Source: a virus. From it: a DNA stretch of 28,175 bases. The notes beneath the pieces are model-generated. The model did not search any database. It was not told the origin of the DNA and saw only the letters and a list, made by a program, of their open reading frames with translations. The first letter of the stretch is position 1; the number at the start of each line of letters is the position of its first letter. This document shows, piece by piece, positions 9,269-15,190 of the stretch. The translations under genes and the position numbers were made by a program. The stretch lies in IMG/VR virus record IMGVR_UViG_3300035688_000356, positions 1 to 28,175 of that record, one strand, 5' to 3'.

Positions 9269-9301
9269 ACTCATTCTCTCCTTAACTAATCTAATACCAA
9301 C

Positions 9302-9325
9302 TTGTCTAAACTCGATTTATATTTC
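9302..9325 (-). promoter_or_regulatory. Conserved promoter block, copy 1
   Basis: On the minus strand a TATA box (GAAATATAAAT) is followed directly by CGAGTTTAGACAA. The same 24 bases recur exactly at 23019-23042, and 18 of 20 core bases recur at 12701-12720. The predicted start site is about 25 nt after the TATA centre, near 9293, leaving a short leader with AAGGAG before the gene at 9268. The CGAGTTTAGACAA part lies between TATA and start site, where archaeal promoters usually show little conservation, so it may be an operator. Confidence 0.65.
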
Positions 9326-9513
9326 TACTCGTCAGAACGCTTGGGAAACTTTTCGATGTCTTTCTTTATCTTGAACATCTCGTCCTTCTCTTCCTTCGTA
9401 TATAGAGGCGGCTGTGAGTCAGGTTTCTCCTCGAGTTCTCCATGCAGCCAGATTATAGCTCCACTTATCAGATTATCTATAGCCTGCCTTACCTTGCTTT
9501 TTTCATTCTCCAT
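9325..9513 (-). CDS. Small charged helical protein, unknown
   Basis: The product has 62 residues from ATG 9513, overlapping the upstream gene by 11 nt, with an AGAGGT ribosome site 6 nt before the start. It is rich in E and K and mostly predicted helix, with one short hydrophobic patch (NLISGAIIWL). Its 3' end runs into the conserved promoter block. I do not recognise it; a packaging accessory protein is possible because of position. Confidence 0.5.
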   Translation of the reverse strand: MENEKSKVRQAIDNLISGAIIWLHGELEEKPDSQPPLYTKEEKDEMFKIKKDIEKFPKRSDE

Positions 9514-9826
9514 AAAGATACCTCTCCACTTCCTTGGGCCAGAATCCCCGCTTGATAAGTTCCTGCGCAGCGCGAAGCTTGAGCCTGCAGAACTCCTTCG
9601 TGTTAATTCTAATCGAACTGCAAATATAACATTCGCACCACAAGGCGTTTATCAAGTCTACCATCGGGTTTATTGATCTATCCCAGCTTACTCTGCCTTC
9701 GTGCCTTCCGTGATCAACGTAAACCATATCAATGTAAACTGTTTTCGGTGTAGGTTCGAACTTTATTACCTGAACTATCTTTGCCTTTCTAAGAATCTCT
9801 TTTGTTATTCCTACTACTTCGAACAT
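9503..9826 (-). CDS. Small protein between terminase and head genes, unknown
   Basis: The product has 107 residues from ATG 9826, with GGAG about 8 nt upstream. Early strands (AKIVQVIKFEPTPKTVYIDM) are followed by a helix with a cysteine pair (CECYIC, near residues 64-69) and another cysteine at about 80. A basic C-terminal helix (LRAAQELIKRGFWPKEVERY) ends the protein. The pattern would fit a small metal- or nucleic-acid-binding packaging accessory factor, but no family is recognised. Confidence 0.55.
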   Translation of the reverse strand: MFEVVGITKEILRKAKIVQVIKFEPTPKTVYIDMVYVDHGRHEGRVSWDRSINPMVDLINALWCECYICSSIRINTKEFCRLKLRAAQELIKRGFWPKEVERYLYGE

Positions 9827-9900
9827 TTTTCATACTCCGTTAAGCTTTTGCATTTTTCGGAATCCAATTTTATGACTCGCTTTTTATTTTTTCTCTTCAT
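9814..9900 (-). CDS. Possible 28-residue peptide (doubtful)
   Basis: A short frame starts at ATG 9900, right after GAGGGAGAG inside the end of the terminase gene. It ends at TAG 9814, overlapping the next gene's start. The peptide is basic (MKRKNKKRVIKLDSEKC and so on). The ribosome site is strong but close to the start. It may only be spacer that happens to be open. Confidence 0.2.
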   Translation of the reverse strand: MKRKNKKRVIKLDSEKCKSLTEYEKCSK

Positions 9901-12046
9901 TCTCTCCCTCTAAGAATATTATCTTGTCAAATTCTTCGCCCAAAGTTGTAATCACATAACGCAACGCGTCCATACTATTATGAACAAGAACGTCATTAGC
10001 ATAGAATTCGTGACATCCTTCTACAGTAATATCATATACATCTTCTCTTCGTTCCAGTTGTCGTACCGAAAGTACGAATACACCATCGTCTGTAGCTGCT
10101 CTTGCAGTTGTTAGAGCAGAATCGCGCGTTGTCTCTTCTTGTGATGTCATTGAACCTGTTGCCGCAGTTATAACATTTTTTCTTGATAGGCTTTCTTTTT
10201 TTCCAACAATCAATTCCATGCCTTCTGTGCCATCTGATGCCTGCTTCTGATGCGTGCCATTTTTTTGTAAGGATTCTGATGCTGTCGAGATGTTCTCTCT
10301 TTCTGGCGCTGCATACTCCTCCATGCATTGACTTGTGCTTTCTGATTTCAACGCATTCGAGATTTTCAATGCTGTTATTAGCTTTGTTGCCGTCCTTGTG
10401 ATGCAATTCAAACCCAGCAGAAACCTTTCCAAAATTCTTTTCCCACACGTACTGATGAAGGCTATGAAGCCCTTTGAGGATGTACTTTGTCTGCGGCTTA
10501 AAATATTTGCTTTTGTCATATCTTCTGAATATGATTCCGTCAACGGTGATTTCTTCTCTATCCATGCATTCTCATTGATACTGTTCAATTTATATTTGTA
10601 TCGCAGTGAATCCATAGGAATAAAGCCTTTGTCATTTGCCCAAACCCTGTGGTCGGGCGTTCCTATCAAAAACTTTCCATTAGACATTCTTACTTCACAA
10701 AGTTTTGCATTCTGTATTGTAACCCCGCTTTTTAGAACTTTTCTATATCCTTTTCTTGTCAGTACATCTTCTCCTAGCTTTATATCCTTTATTTTCTTAG
10801 ATCCTTTGATTGTCTCAACAAGTGTATCACCAACAAGGCAGTGGTCGAACATTTTTATAGGCAACTCTTTCTGTGGAGTTTCTTCCGTCTTTTCTGGATA
10901 CCTGTAGTTCTCGAATTCCATTATCGTATTGACGCACTTCTGGTCGACATAAAGACGCGGACGCCCATCGCCTCTTACTATTAGCAAATTACTTATCCTC
11001 TTGATGCCCGATATAACAAAAGTTTCCCTAGGCTCCGCGACCTGCTTCTTTACACCCTTGCATTCCATATCTAGATTTTTAAACTCCTGAATTGCGCTGG
11101 GGTTTTCACTGTCCGCTATAAAGAACTCAACATCTTTGAAATTATTCTTTGCATATTCGGCGAGTGCAGAATCCGTCACATGCCTTTCGTAAAATTCGTC
11201 CAAAACGTAGATTCGTCCGTCATAGTCTATTCCTATCTTTAAAATTACTGATGGATTGGTGAACCCGAAATCAACGCCAGCAAGTATAGCTTCGAACTTA
11301 TGTTGTGAAGTATCGATGACGTGAATTGCCCTGTTAAATTCTGGATAGACGCATCCCTCGAACCCTACGAACTGGCCGTATATTTCCTGCCTTGCGAAGA
11401 CTCCGGTATATTCTTCCAATAAAGATTTCTTATAGTCTTCCGGCAGGTAGGGATTGTCAAGCGAGCTCGCCGTTATGTAAAAATAATCCTTGGTCGCCTT
11501 GCTTACGAACTTCTCCCATGTCCATCCGTAGCCCTTAGGTGTAGTGGTCACCCAGCCTCTTCTCGGCCCGGTCTGCCCTCTCAGCCTACCGATCAATATC
11601 TGCCATGCATATCTTAGAAACATCGAGCCCTCGTCCATCCAGAACCAGTCGACGTTTATATTTCTCAAGTGATCTATTGAAGCTGCATCGTCGCCAGGCC
11701 TGAATAGTATTTCCGAGCCGTCTATCAATGTCATGTGCTGTTCGGATCTGTTATACCTTTCTATCAGATCATGCGGGCATATTTCCAGAAATGTCCTTAT
11801 AGTTGAATCGCACAACATACGATATGTGGGCGCCAGTATGACTCCCAAGCTTCCTTTGTAATCCAGAGCTGTTATGATAGATTCCACTGCGCCGCACAAT
11901 GTTTTTCCACTTCCAAGACCGCCGATGAATCCCCTGAATTTTGCCAGGCTATTGTGAAACTTCTCCTGCGGGCTCCACGGGCGGTAGTTCAATATTGTTT
12001 TTATCCGTTCCATTTGTCCCTGGTTCATTGCTTCCGTTTTTATCAC
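9884..12046 (-). CDS. terL: Terminase large subunit interrupted by an intein
   Basis: The precursor has 720 residues from GTG 12046. ATGs at 12028 and 12013 are alternative starts within the overlap with the upstream gene. Walker A (GGLGSGKT) is at about 42-49 and Walker B (VDWFWMDEG) at 132-140, giving the packaging ATPase. The C-terminal RNase H-like nuclease shows GVDFGF with its aspartate at 259 and FFIADSE with its aspartate at 312. The final nuclease motif, DHxxDALRY, is split by an intein: DH ends at residue 402 and SMDALRYV resumes at 691. After protein splicing the mature enzyme would have 432 residues, normal for the family. It pumps DNA into the head through the portal and cuts concatemers. 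Confidence 0.93.
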   Translation of the reverse strand: MIKTEAMNQGQMERIKTILNYRPWSPQEKFHNSLAKFRGFIGGLGSGKTLCGAVESIITALDYKGSLGVILAPTYRMLCDSTIRTFLEICPHDLIERYNRSEQHMTLIDGSEILFRPGDDAASIDHLRNINVDWFWMDEGSMFLRYAWQILIGRLRGQTGPRRGWVTTTPKGYGWTWEKFVSKATKDYFYITASSLDNPYLPEDYKKSLLEEYTGVFARQEIYGQFVGFEGCVYPEFNRAIHVIDTSQHKFEAILAGVDFGFTNPSVILKIGIDYDGRIYVLDEFYERHVTDSALAEYAKNNFKDVEFFIADSENPSAIQEFKNLDMECKGVKKQVAEPRETFVISGIKRISNLLIVRGDGRPRLYVDQKCVNTIMEFENYRYPEKTEETPQKELPIKMFDHCLVGDTLVETIKGSKKIKDIKLGEDVLTRKGYRKVLKSGVTIQNAKLCEVRMSNGKFLIGTPDHRVWANDKGFIPMDSLRYKYKLNSINENAWIEKKSPLTESYSEDMTKANILSRRQSTSSKGFIAFISTCGKRILERFLLGLNCITRTATKLITALKISNALKSESTSQCMEEYAAPERENISTASESLQKNGTHQKQASDGTEGMELIVGKKESLSRKNVITAATGSMTSQEETTRDSALTTARAATDDGVFVLSVRQLERREDVYDITVEGCHEFYANDVLVHNSMDALRYVITTLGEEFDKIIFLEGENEEKK
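10032..10565 (-). CDS. HNH homing endonuclease nested out of frame inside the intein
   Basis: This 177-residue frame is shifted against the terminase/intein frame and lies wholly within the intein. It has a full HNH core: the strand LHQYVWEKNFG, then FELHHKDGNKANNSIENLE (residues about 52-70) and H77 and H81. A treble-clef zinc motif follows (CYNCGNRF near 131-138, CSNNC near 150-154). In inteins the endonuclease is usually fused in frame; here it is a separate overlapping gene. A TATA-like box lies about 28 nt before the ATG, so it could be made from a leaderless transcript. Its 3' end also encodes the start of the intein's C-terminal blocks, so two reading frames are constrained at once. 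Its likely role is spreading the intein. Confidence 0.85.
   Translation of the reverse strand: MDREEITVDGIIFRRYDKSKYFKPQTKYILKGLHSLHQYVWEKNFGKVSAGFELHHKDGNKANNSIENLECVEIRKHKSMHGGVCSARKREHLDSIRILTKKWHASEAGIRWHRRHGIDCWKKRKPIKKKCYNCGNRFNDITRRDNARFCSNNCKSSYRRWCIRTFGTTTGTKRRCI
10588..10597 (-). promoter_or_regulatory. Candidate internal TATA box for the nested HNH gene
   Basis: On the minus strand the sequence reads ACAAATATAAATTG, with its centre about 28 nt upstream of ATG 10565. This nearly matches the TATA part of the conserved promoter (GAAATATAAAT). There is only a weak ribosome site (AATGAGAATGC), so leaderless translation is likely. The box also encodes the intein residues YKYKLN, so chance cannot be excluded. 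Confidence 0.5.
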
Positions 12047-12533
12047 TCTCCGGCGGCTTTGTCTTCAGCCATTCTGGACGTACGAATGAAATCTCTATTG
12101 CTCTTCTTTCCAACGGTGCGACCTCCCTGATTATCCCCAGAGACTGCAAAATTTTTATCTTGTCGTTCTGGAAGTCATGTATCAGACGCAGAGCTCCTAT
12201 CTTCGCATTTGGATGCTTTGTCTTCTCGAATAATTTCCATGCCTCCTCATAAGCTCCCTGGTTCTGCAGTTTGAAGTCGTTCAGTAATTTTATCATGTCC
12301 TCTTTTTTCAATTCTTCTTCTAATTCCTTTTGCACGACTTCCATGTCCCTCGATATCGTCGCGCTGCTGACATTCAACCTCTTTACCAGCTCCTCCCTGG
12401 TATGATATCCGCGCATCAGAATCATTCTAAGGTTAGCCCTTCTTATGATTACCTTTCTCGGAGTCTTCTTCGGCTTCAATTCTTCCACCAAATTTTCATT
12501 GCTCTTGAATGGCATGCTTATCATATCCTGCAA
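11949..12533 (-). CDS. Terminase small subunit candidate with helix-turn-helix
   Basis: The frame of 194 residues opens with TTG at 12533. In-frame ATGs lie at 12524 and 12515, the latter about 9 nt after AGGAT and probably the better start. A helix-turn-helix (REELVKRLNVSSATISRDM, about 47-65) is followed by a long helical middle (about 70-135) and an acidic, proline-rich tail. Position directly before the large terminase, with about 98 nt of overlap, and the DNA-binding N-terminus suit a small terminase, which recognises packaging sites. A transcription regulator is the main alternative. Confidence 0.65.
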   Translation of the reverse strand: MQDMISMPFKSNENLVEELKPKKTPRKVIIRRANLRMILMRGYHTREELVKRLNVSSATISRDMEVVQKELEEELKKEDMIKLLNDFKLQNQGAYEEAWKLFEKTKHPNAKIGALRLIHDFQNDKIKILQSLGIIREVAPLERRAIEISFVRPEWLKTKPPESDKNGSNEPGTNGTDKNNIELPPVEPAGEVSQ

Positions 12534-12700
12534 CTTGGCCGTCTAGACGTAGGCTTTCAATCCTACCGGATTTATCTAAACAGTGGTTGATTCAGGTACC
12601 TAGAGGTAGCTGTATCAATATCACTCAGAAGCACTAATCCTACTTTTCATCTTACTGACCTTTTACTGCACTCTCTGTCTCTTTCTTTACTGCTTTAGAA
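12534..12700 (-). other. Long leader before the terminase genes, with hairpin and short repeats
   Basis: The conserved promoter at 12701-12723 predicts a start near 12690, leaving an untranslated leader of about 160 nt. No gene is seen here. On the plus strand it holds GTCTAGAC (12541-12548, palindromic), a small hairpin GTAGG/CCTAC (12549-12566), and two copies of AATCCTAC (12559-12566 and 12636-12643). The position beside a small terminase candidate would suit a packaging site or leader control; both are guesses. Confidence 0.35.
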
Positions 12701-12723
12701 TTGTCCAAGCTCGATTTATAAGC
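12701..12723 (-). promoter_or_regulatory. Conserved promoter block, copy 3 (diverged)
   Basis: On the minus strand, TTATAAATCGAGCTTGGACAA has the TATA core and the CGAG(T/C)TT(A/G)GACAA element of the other two copies, with two changes. It overlaps the last codons of the zinc-ribbon gene ending at 12724 and points toward the terminase genes. Confidence 0.6.
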
Positions 12724-12930
12724 CTACTTCTTTTTTAAAAGCTTTTCATATACCAGTTCTTTCTTCAAGCCGTGCACGTCCTTTTTCGATATGAAGTACA
12801 TGCCCTTGAAGTAGAAAAACTGCCTATGACATCTTGTGCACGTCCTCAGCTTCCTGGTCCTGGGGCTCACGCTGGTCAGAAAGACAGTATTGCAAAAGGG
12901 ACACTCCAGGGGCCCTATATCGTGCGACAT
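12724..12930 (-). CDS. Small zinc-ribbon protein
   Basis: The product has 68 residues from ATG 12930, with AGGA upstream. Two CxxC pairs (CPFC at 10-13, CTRC at 31-34) form a typical zinc ribbon, followed by aromatic strands (RQFFYFKGMYFISKKD) and a basic tail. It ends a run of overlapping small genes. Such proteins can bind nucleic acid or act as transcription adaptors; no specific role can be given. Confidence 0.65.
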   Translation of the reverse strand: MSHDIGPLECPFCNTVFLTSVSPRTRKLRTCTRCHRQFFYFKGMYFISKKDVHGLKKELVYEKLLKKK

Positions 12931-12936
12931 GCTATT

Positions 12937-13338
12937 CTATTCCTGTTCTTCTTTCGGCTCCGGCTCTGTTGGTATGTCCATGGCCGGCTTTATTGCTGCT
13001 TCGTTGCCCTTCTTTGCTTCCGCTTCTTTCTTAGCTAACTCTTCTTTGACCTTCTCTTCCTCTTTCTTTACCTTTTCTGCTATCTCTGTTAAGAATGGCT
13101 GTATCTTTCCTAGCCGCATATCCAGGGTTTTTAAGTTCTCTTCCATGTCCACTTTTTGCTTGTCTAGGAATTCGTGCTTCTGAGGTATTGCGTCTATCTG
13201 CTGCTTCAACTGGTCCCTCTTGACTTTTATCTCATCATATATTTTCTTCATAAAGGCTGCTGTTCTTGTGTCTATCGTGTGCTGCACTATCCTGTATCCC
13301 TCGCCTTCCTTCTCTACTCTGAATCTTTCTTTTAACAT
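12937..13338 (-). CDS. Coiled-coil protein, unknown
   Basis: The product has 133 residues from ATG 13338 with a strong AAGGAGG site. After a short beta-like start (RFRVEKEGEGYRIVQHTID) residues 30-105 are a long lysine/glutamate coiled coil, and the tail is acidic and proline-rich. Start overlaps the upstream nuclease gene's end. No catalytic motif is seen; a scaffold or DNA-metabolism partner would be possible. Confidence 0.6.
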   Translation of the reverse strand: MLKERFRVEKEGEGYRIVQHTIDTRTAAFMKKIYDEIKVKRDQLKQQIDAIPQKHEFLDKQKVDMEENLKTLDMRLGKIQPFLTEIAEKVKKEEEKVKEELAKKEAEAKKGNEAAIKPAMDIPTEPEPKEEQE

Positions 13339-13622
13339 TTACGTTCCTCCTTTTTTATTTCGTAAAATAGTAGCTTCCTGTTTTTCCTGTAAGCTACTCT
13401 GAACGGTATCCCGAACTCGATTATTTTTTTGGCTTCCGCCTTCTCCTCCATGCTCAGATATTTGTTTACCTTGCATTCGCAGAAGAACGTCTCGCCAGGT
13501 TTGATCATAACAAGGTCTGGAAACCTGCTCCTGCCCTGGCGTATGACCATATAGCCTAATTTCTGGAAATGCTTTCTAACTCGGCACTCGAAGCCGTAAC
13601 CTATGCGTCTGCTGTTAGGCAT
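13332..13622 (-). CDS. Hjc-like / PD-(D/E)XK nuclease
   Basis: The product has 96 residues from ATG 13622. The order fits the archaeal Holliday-junction resolvase or VRR-type nuclease fold: a first helix with glutamate (GYGFECRVRKHFQKLGY), RFPDLVMIKPG with the catalytic aspartate, and FFCECKVNK carrying the E-x-K of the active site. Length is slightly below Hjc (about 120-140). In archaeal viruses such enzymes resolve replication junctions before packaging. It is translationally coupled to its neighbours on both sides. Confidence 0.75.
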   Translation of the reverse strand: MPNSRRIGYGFECRVRKHFQKLGYMVIRQGRSRFPDLVMIKPGETFFCECKVNKYLSMEEKAEAKKIIEFGIPFRVAYRKNRKLLFYEIKKEERKC

Positions 13623-13797
13623 ATTTAATCAGACCTGCCTTTTCTAATTCTTTCAAGGCATAACAAAGTTCTATGCTCCATATGATTGTCGCCTTCTTGG
13701 GTATCTTTCTTCCGTATAGCGAGTGAAATTCCCTGACGCAGCTTTTGTCTTTGCATATTTTGAAATACTTGCACTCTTTGCTTATTCTGTTAGGCAT
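13615..13797 (-). CDS. Small cysteine-containing protein, unknown
   Basis: The product has 60 residues from ATG 13797, with GAAGGGATG ribosome-site context. The first 20 residues hold three cysteines (ECKYFKICKDKSC), which could bind metal. The rest is a helical segment (ELCYALKELEKAGLIKY). It overlaps the nuclease gene by 8 nt. No family is recognised. Confidence 0.5.
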   Translation of the reverse strand: MPNRISKECKYFKICKDKSCVREFHSLYGRKIPKKATIIWSIELCYALKELEKAGLIKYA

Positions 13798-13798
13798 G

Positions 13799-13954
13799 TC
13801 ATCCCTTCAAGATTTTTTCTAAGATGTTTATCAGCCTGTCCTCGTGGTCGACTATTCTCCGCAGTATGCCGCTCTGCTCTAGAGTTATGTTTTTTATGTC
13901 GGTTGCTTCCCTGCCCAGCGTTCTTATCGCGGCTTCGATTGCAGCCTCGTTCAT
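13799..13954 (-). CDS. Small helical protein, unknown
   Basis: The frame is open back to 14032, but ATG 13954 overlaps the upstream stop as ATGA and follows GAGGAG, giving 51 residues. It is almost all helix (MNEAAIEAAIRTLGREATDI, then a hydrophobic heptad ending DRLINILEKILKG), so a small dimeric coiled coil is likely. No motif suggests a function. Confidence 0.55.
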   Translation of the reverse strand: MNEAAIEAAIRTLGREATDIKNITLEQSGILRRIVDHEDRLINILEKILKG

Positions 13955-14118
13955 TTCGAGCTCCTCTCTATCACAAGGCCTGTGTTCCCTCTGATTTGTT
14001 TTATGTACCAATGCCAGTAGCACTTCTCGCACACCGGCGGTTCTTTTCTGTGCAACTGATTCTTATTTCCGCATACGCTGCACTTTGCTCCGCTCTTCAA
14101 AAAATCAAATATTCCCAT
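13951..14118 (-). CDS. Small zinc-ribbon protein
   Basis: The likely start is ATG 14118, 4 nt after the upstream stop, giving 55 residues. Two CxxC knuckles (CSVC and CEKC) are separated by about 14 residues. The tail IKQIRGNTGLVIERSSK is basic. It belongs to a run of mini zinc proteins; nucleic-acid binding is plausible only. Confidence 0.6.
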   Translation of the reverse strand: MGIFDFLKSGAKCSVCGNKNQLHRKEPPVCEKCYWHWYIKQIRGNTGLVIERSSK

Positions 14119-14122
14119 GTGA

Positions 14123-14326
14123 TCACTTCGGCCTCTTCTTGTATTGTTTGCCAGGTGTCTTTCTCTTGCGTCCTTTCTCATGGTCTTCCTTGCTCACGAA
14201 CTTCTTGTCTCTTGTTAGCGAGTGCTTACCGTGAGCGAATCTTCTGTGAGTCGCCATCGCTCCCTTGGCTCCCCTTCCGTGTCCGGTGTTAAGCCCGCAG
14301 TCCGGGCATATTACATTTTTATTCAT
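14123..14326 (-). CDS. Small C2H2-like basic zinc-finger protein
   Basis: ATG 14326 is 9 nt after GGAGGT, giving 67 residues; an upstream TTG is too close to the ribosome site. CPDC near residues 7-10 is followed by TGHGRGAKGAMATHRRFAHG, whose paired histidines complete a C2H2-type finger. The C-terminal half is strongly basic (EKGRKRKTPGKQYKKRPK). This is the profile of a small DNA- or RNA-binding protein. Confidence 0.6.
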   Translation of the reverse strand: MNKNVICPDCGLNTGHGRGAKGAMATHRRFAHGKHSLTRDKKFVSKEDHEKGRKRKTPGKQYKKRPK

Positions 14327-14328
14327 TT

Positions 14329-14490
14329 TTACCAAACCTCCTTTTTTACGATATTTTTCTGAACATCAATCACGTGCGAACAGAACGCGCATCGCCTGGT
14401 CTTCTGGGTTACGCTCTCGACCGCCTGCGGCACGCTGTTGCACTTATTGCATCGGACCTTTATTCTGCGCAGCTTCGGAACATAAGGCAT
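14329..14490 (-). CDS. Small zinc-ribbon protein
   Basis: The frame runs from ATG 14490 to TAA 14329, giving 53 residues. GGAGG lies about 10 nt before the start and the next gene's ribosome site overlaps its end. Cysteine pairs CNKC and CAFC are about 20 residues apart, with basic flanks (VPKLRRIKVR). The layout and coupling support a real gene; the role is unknown. Confidence 0.6.
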   Translation of the reverse strand: MPYVPKLRRIKVRCNKCNSVPQAVESVTQKTRRCAFCSHVIDVQKNIVKKEVW

Positions 14491-14492
14491 TC

Positions 14493-15182
14493 TCAATCGG
14501 CCTCCTGCAACATTATGTTCCCGGACTCCACGCGCATTAAGAATTTGCGTCCTATGAATTGCTTGAGTGTGTCTAATGTATGCGTCTTGTCCGTCTTGAG
14601 AATTACGCCTCCCTTGGCGTCCTTGATGGTTACATCAAAGGATCCTTTTTTCATGCCCTTTATCTTCGCCCACCTCTCGCTCCTGTCAATGCCCTGCGGG
14701 GTTTCCTGCGTTTGCGGACCCGGTTGAGGTTCATATCGCACAGAATTTATCTTGACATTCTTGAAATCGATAGCAGGGATATTGGTCAGTTCCGAGATCT
14801 TCGCCGCCTCGACTTTCAGTTCCATGAGCTTCGGTATTATCTTTTCTAGCTTGTCATTTCTTGTTAACTTTACTCCATGCTTCGAGTTCAACTCGACAGA
14901 CATGATGTAGATATCCTTCTCGGAAAGATTCTTGTGGACCTTCGCCTGCACGTGCGTCTCGCCGTTCATCTCGCGGGCGTCTATCCTGTGCCTGCCGTCG
15001 ATAAGAATGTATTTCTTGCCCACGCCGGTGCTGCTCTGAGCCACTTCTATCGGAGGAAACTTAGCACCACGCTTCATCGCTTCCGCGTATTCCTCTACCG
15101 TCATAATGCTATGAGTACTTCTCGGATACATGTCTTCTAAAATCTCGATATCCTTTATGTTTATCAATCTTTCCTCAGTCAT
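14493..15182 (-). CDS. ParB N-terminal-domain protein
   Basis: The product has 229 residues from ATG 15182. Residues 8-110 match the ParB/sulfiredoxin-like fold: INIKDIEILEDMYPRS, a middle helix EYAEAMKRGAKFPPIEV, then ILIDGRHRIDA (residues 59-69), the ParB box that contains the nucleotide-binding arginines. ParB relatives bind centromere-like DNA sites or regulate genes. The C-terminal 70 residues are a separate small domain. The gene starts 8 nt after the pentanucleotide array, and the last pentamer (TAAGG) is correctly placed to act as its ribosome site. Partition, packaging or gene control are all possible roles; the array may be its site or leader. Confidence 0.7.
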   Translation of the reverse strand: MTEERLINIKDIEILEDMYPRSTHSIMTVEEYAEAMKRGAKFPPIEVAQSSTGVGKKYILIDGRHRIDAREMNGETHVQAKVHKNLSEKDIYIMSVELNSKHGVKLTRNDKLEKIIPKLMELKVEAAKISELTNIPAIDFKNVKINSVRYEPQPGPQTQETPQGIDRSERWAKIKGMKKGSFDVTIKDAKGGVILKTDKTHTLDTLKQFIGRKFLMRVESGNIMLQEAD

Positions 15183-15190
15183 GATTAAAA

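Larger units (their letters stand above)
9977..10840 (-). other. Intein within the terminase nuclease motif
   Basis: The intein runs from Cys403 to Asn690 (288 residues). The N-terminal splicing block begins CLVGDTLVETI, and block B is visible as GTPDHRVW near 462-469. The C-terminal blocks are DVYDITVEGCHEFYAND near 669-685, then VLVHN followed by Ser691 as first extein residue. All key splicing residues are present: Cys1, the TxxH-type motif, terminal His-Asn and the +1 Ser. The middle, about residues 495-655, is serine/threonine-rich and looks like no known domain in this frame, because the same DNA encodes an HNH endonuclease in another frame. Confidence 0.92.

Noticed and set aside
10032-10565. 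Frameshift error that split an in-frame intein endonuclease
   Set aside because: The intein frame is open across the entire region and continues into perfect C-terminal splicing blocks; two compensating errors plus a 160-codon open frame by chance are unlikely.
12541-12655. A tRNA gene or integration site in the terminase leader
   Set aside because: I could not fold an acceptor stem with matching D, anticodon and T arms. No tRNA was found elsewhere in the window.
13723-14292. Long plus-strand frame of 189 codons
   Set aside because: It lies opposite a run of coupled minus-strand zinc-ribbon genes with good ribosome sites; its translation is cysteine- and leucine-rich with no recognisable domain.
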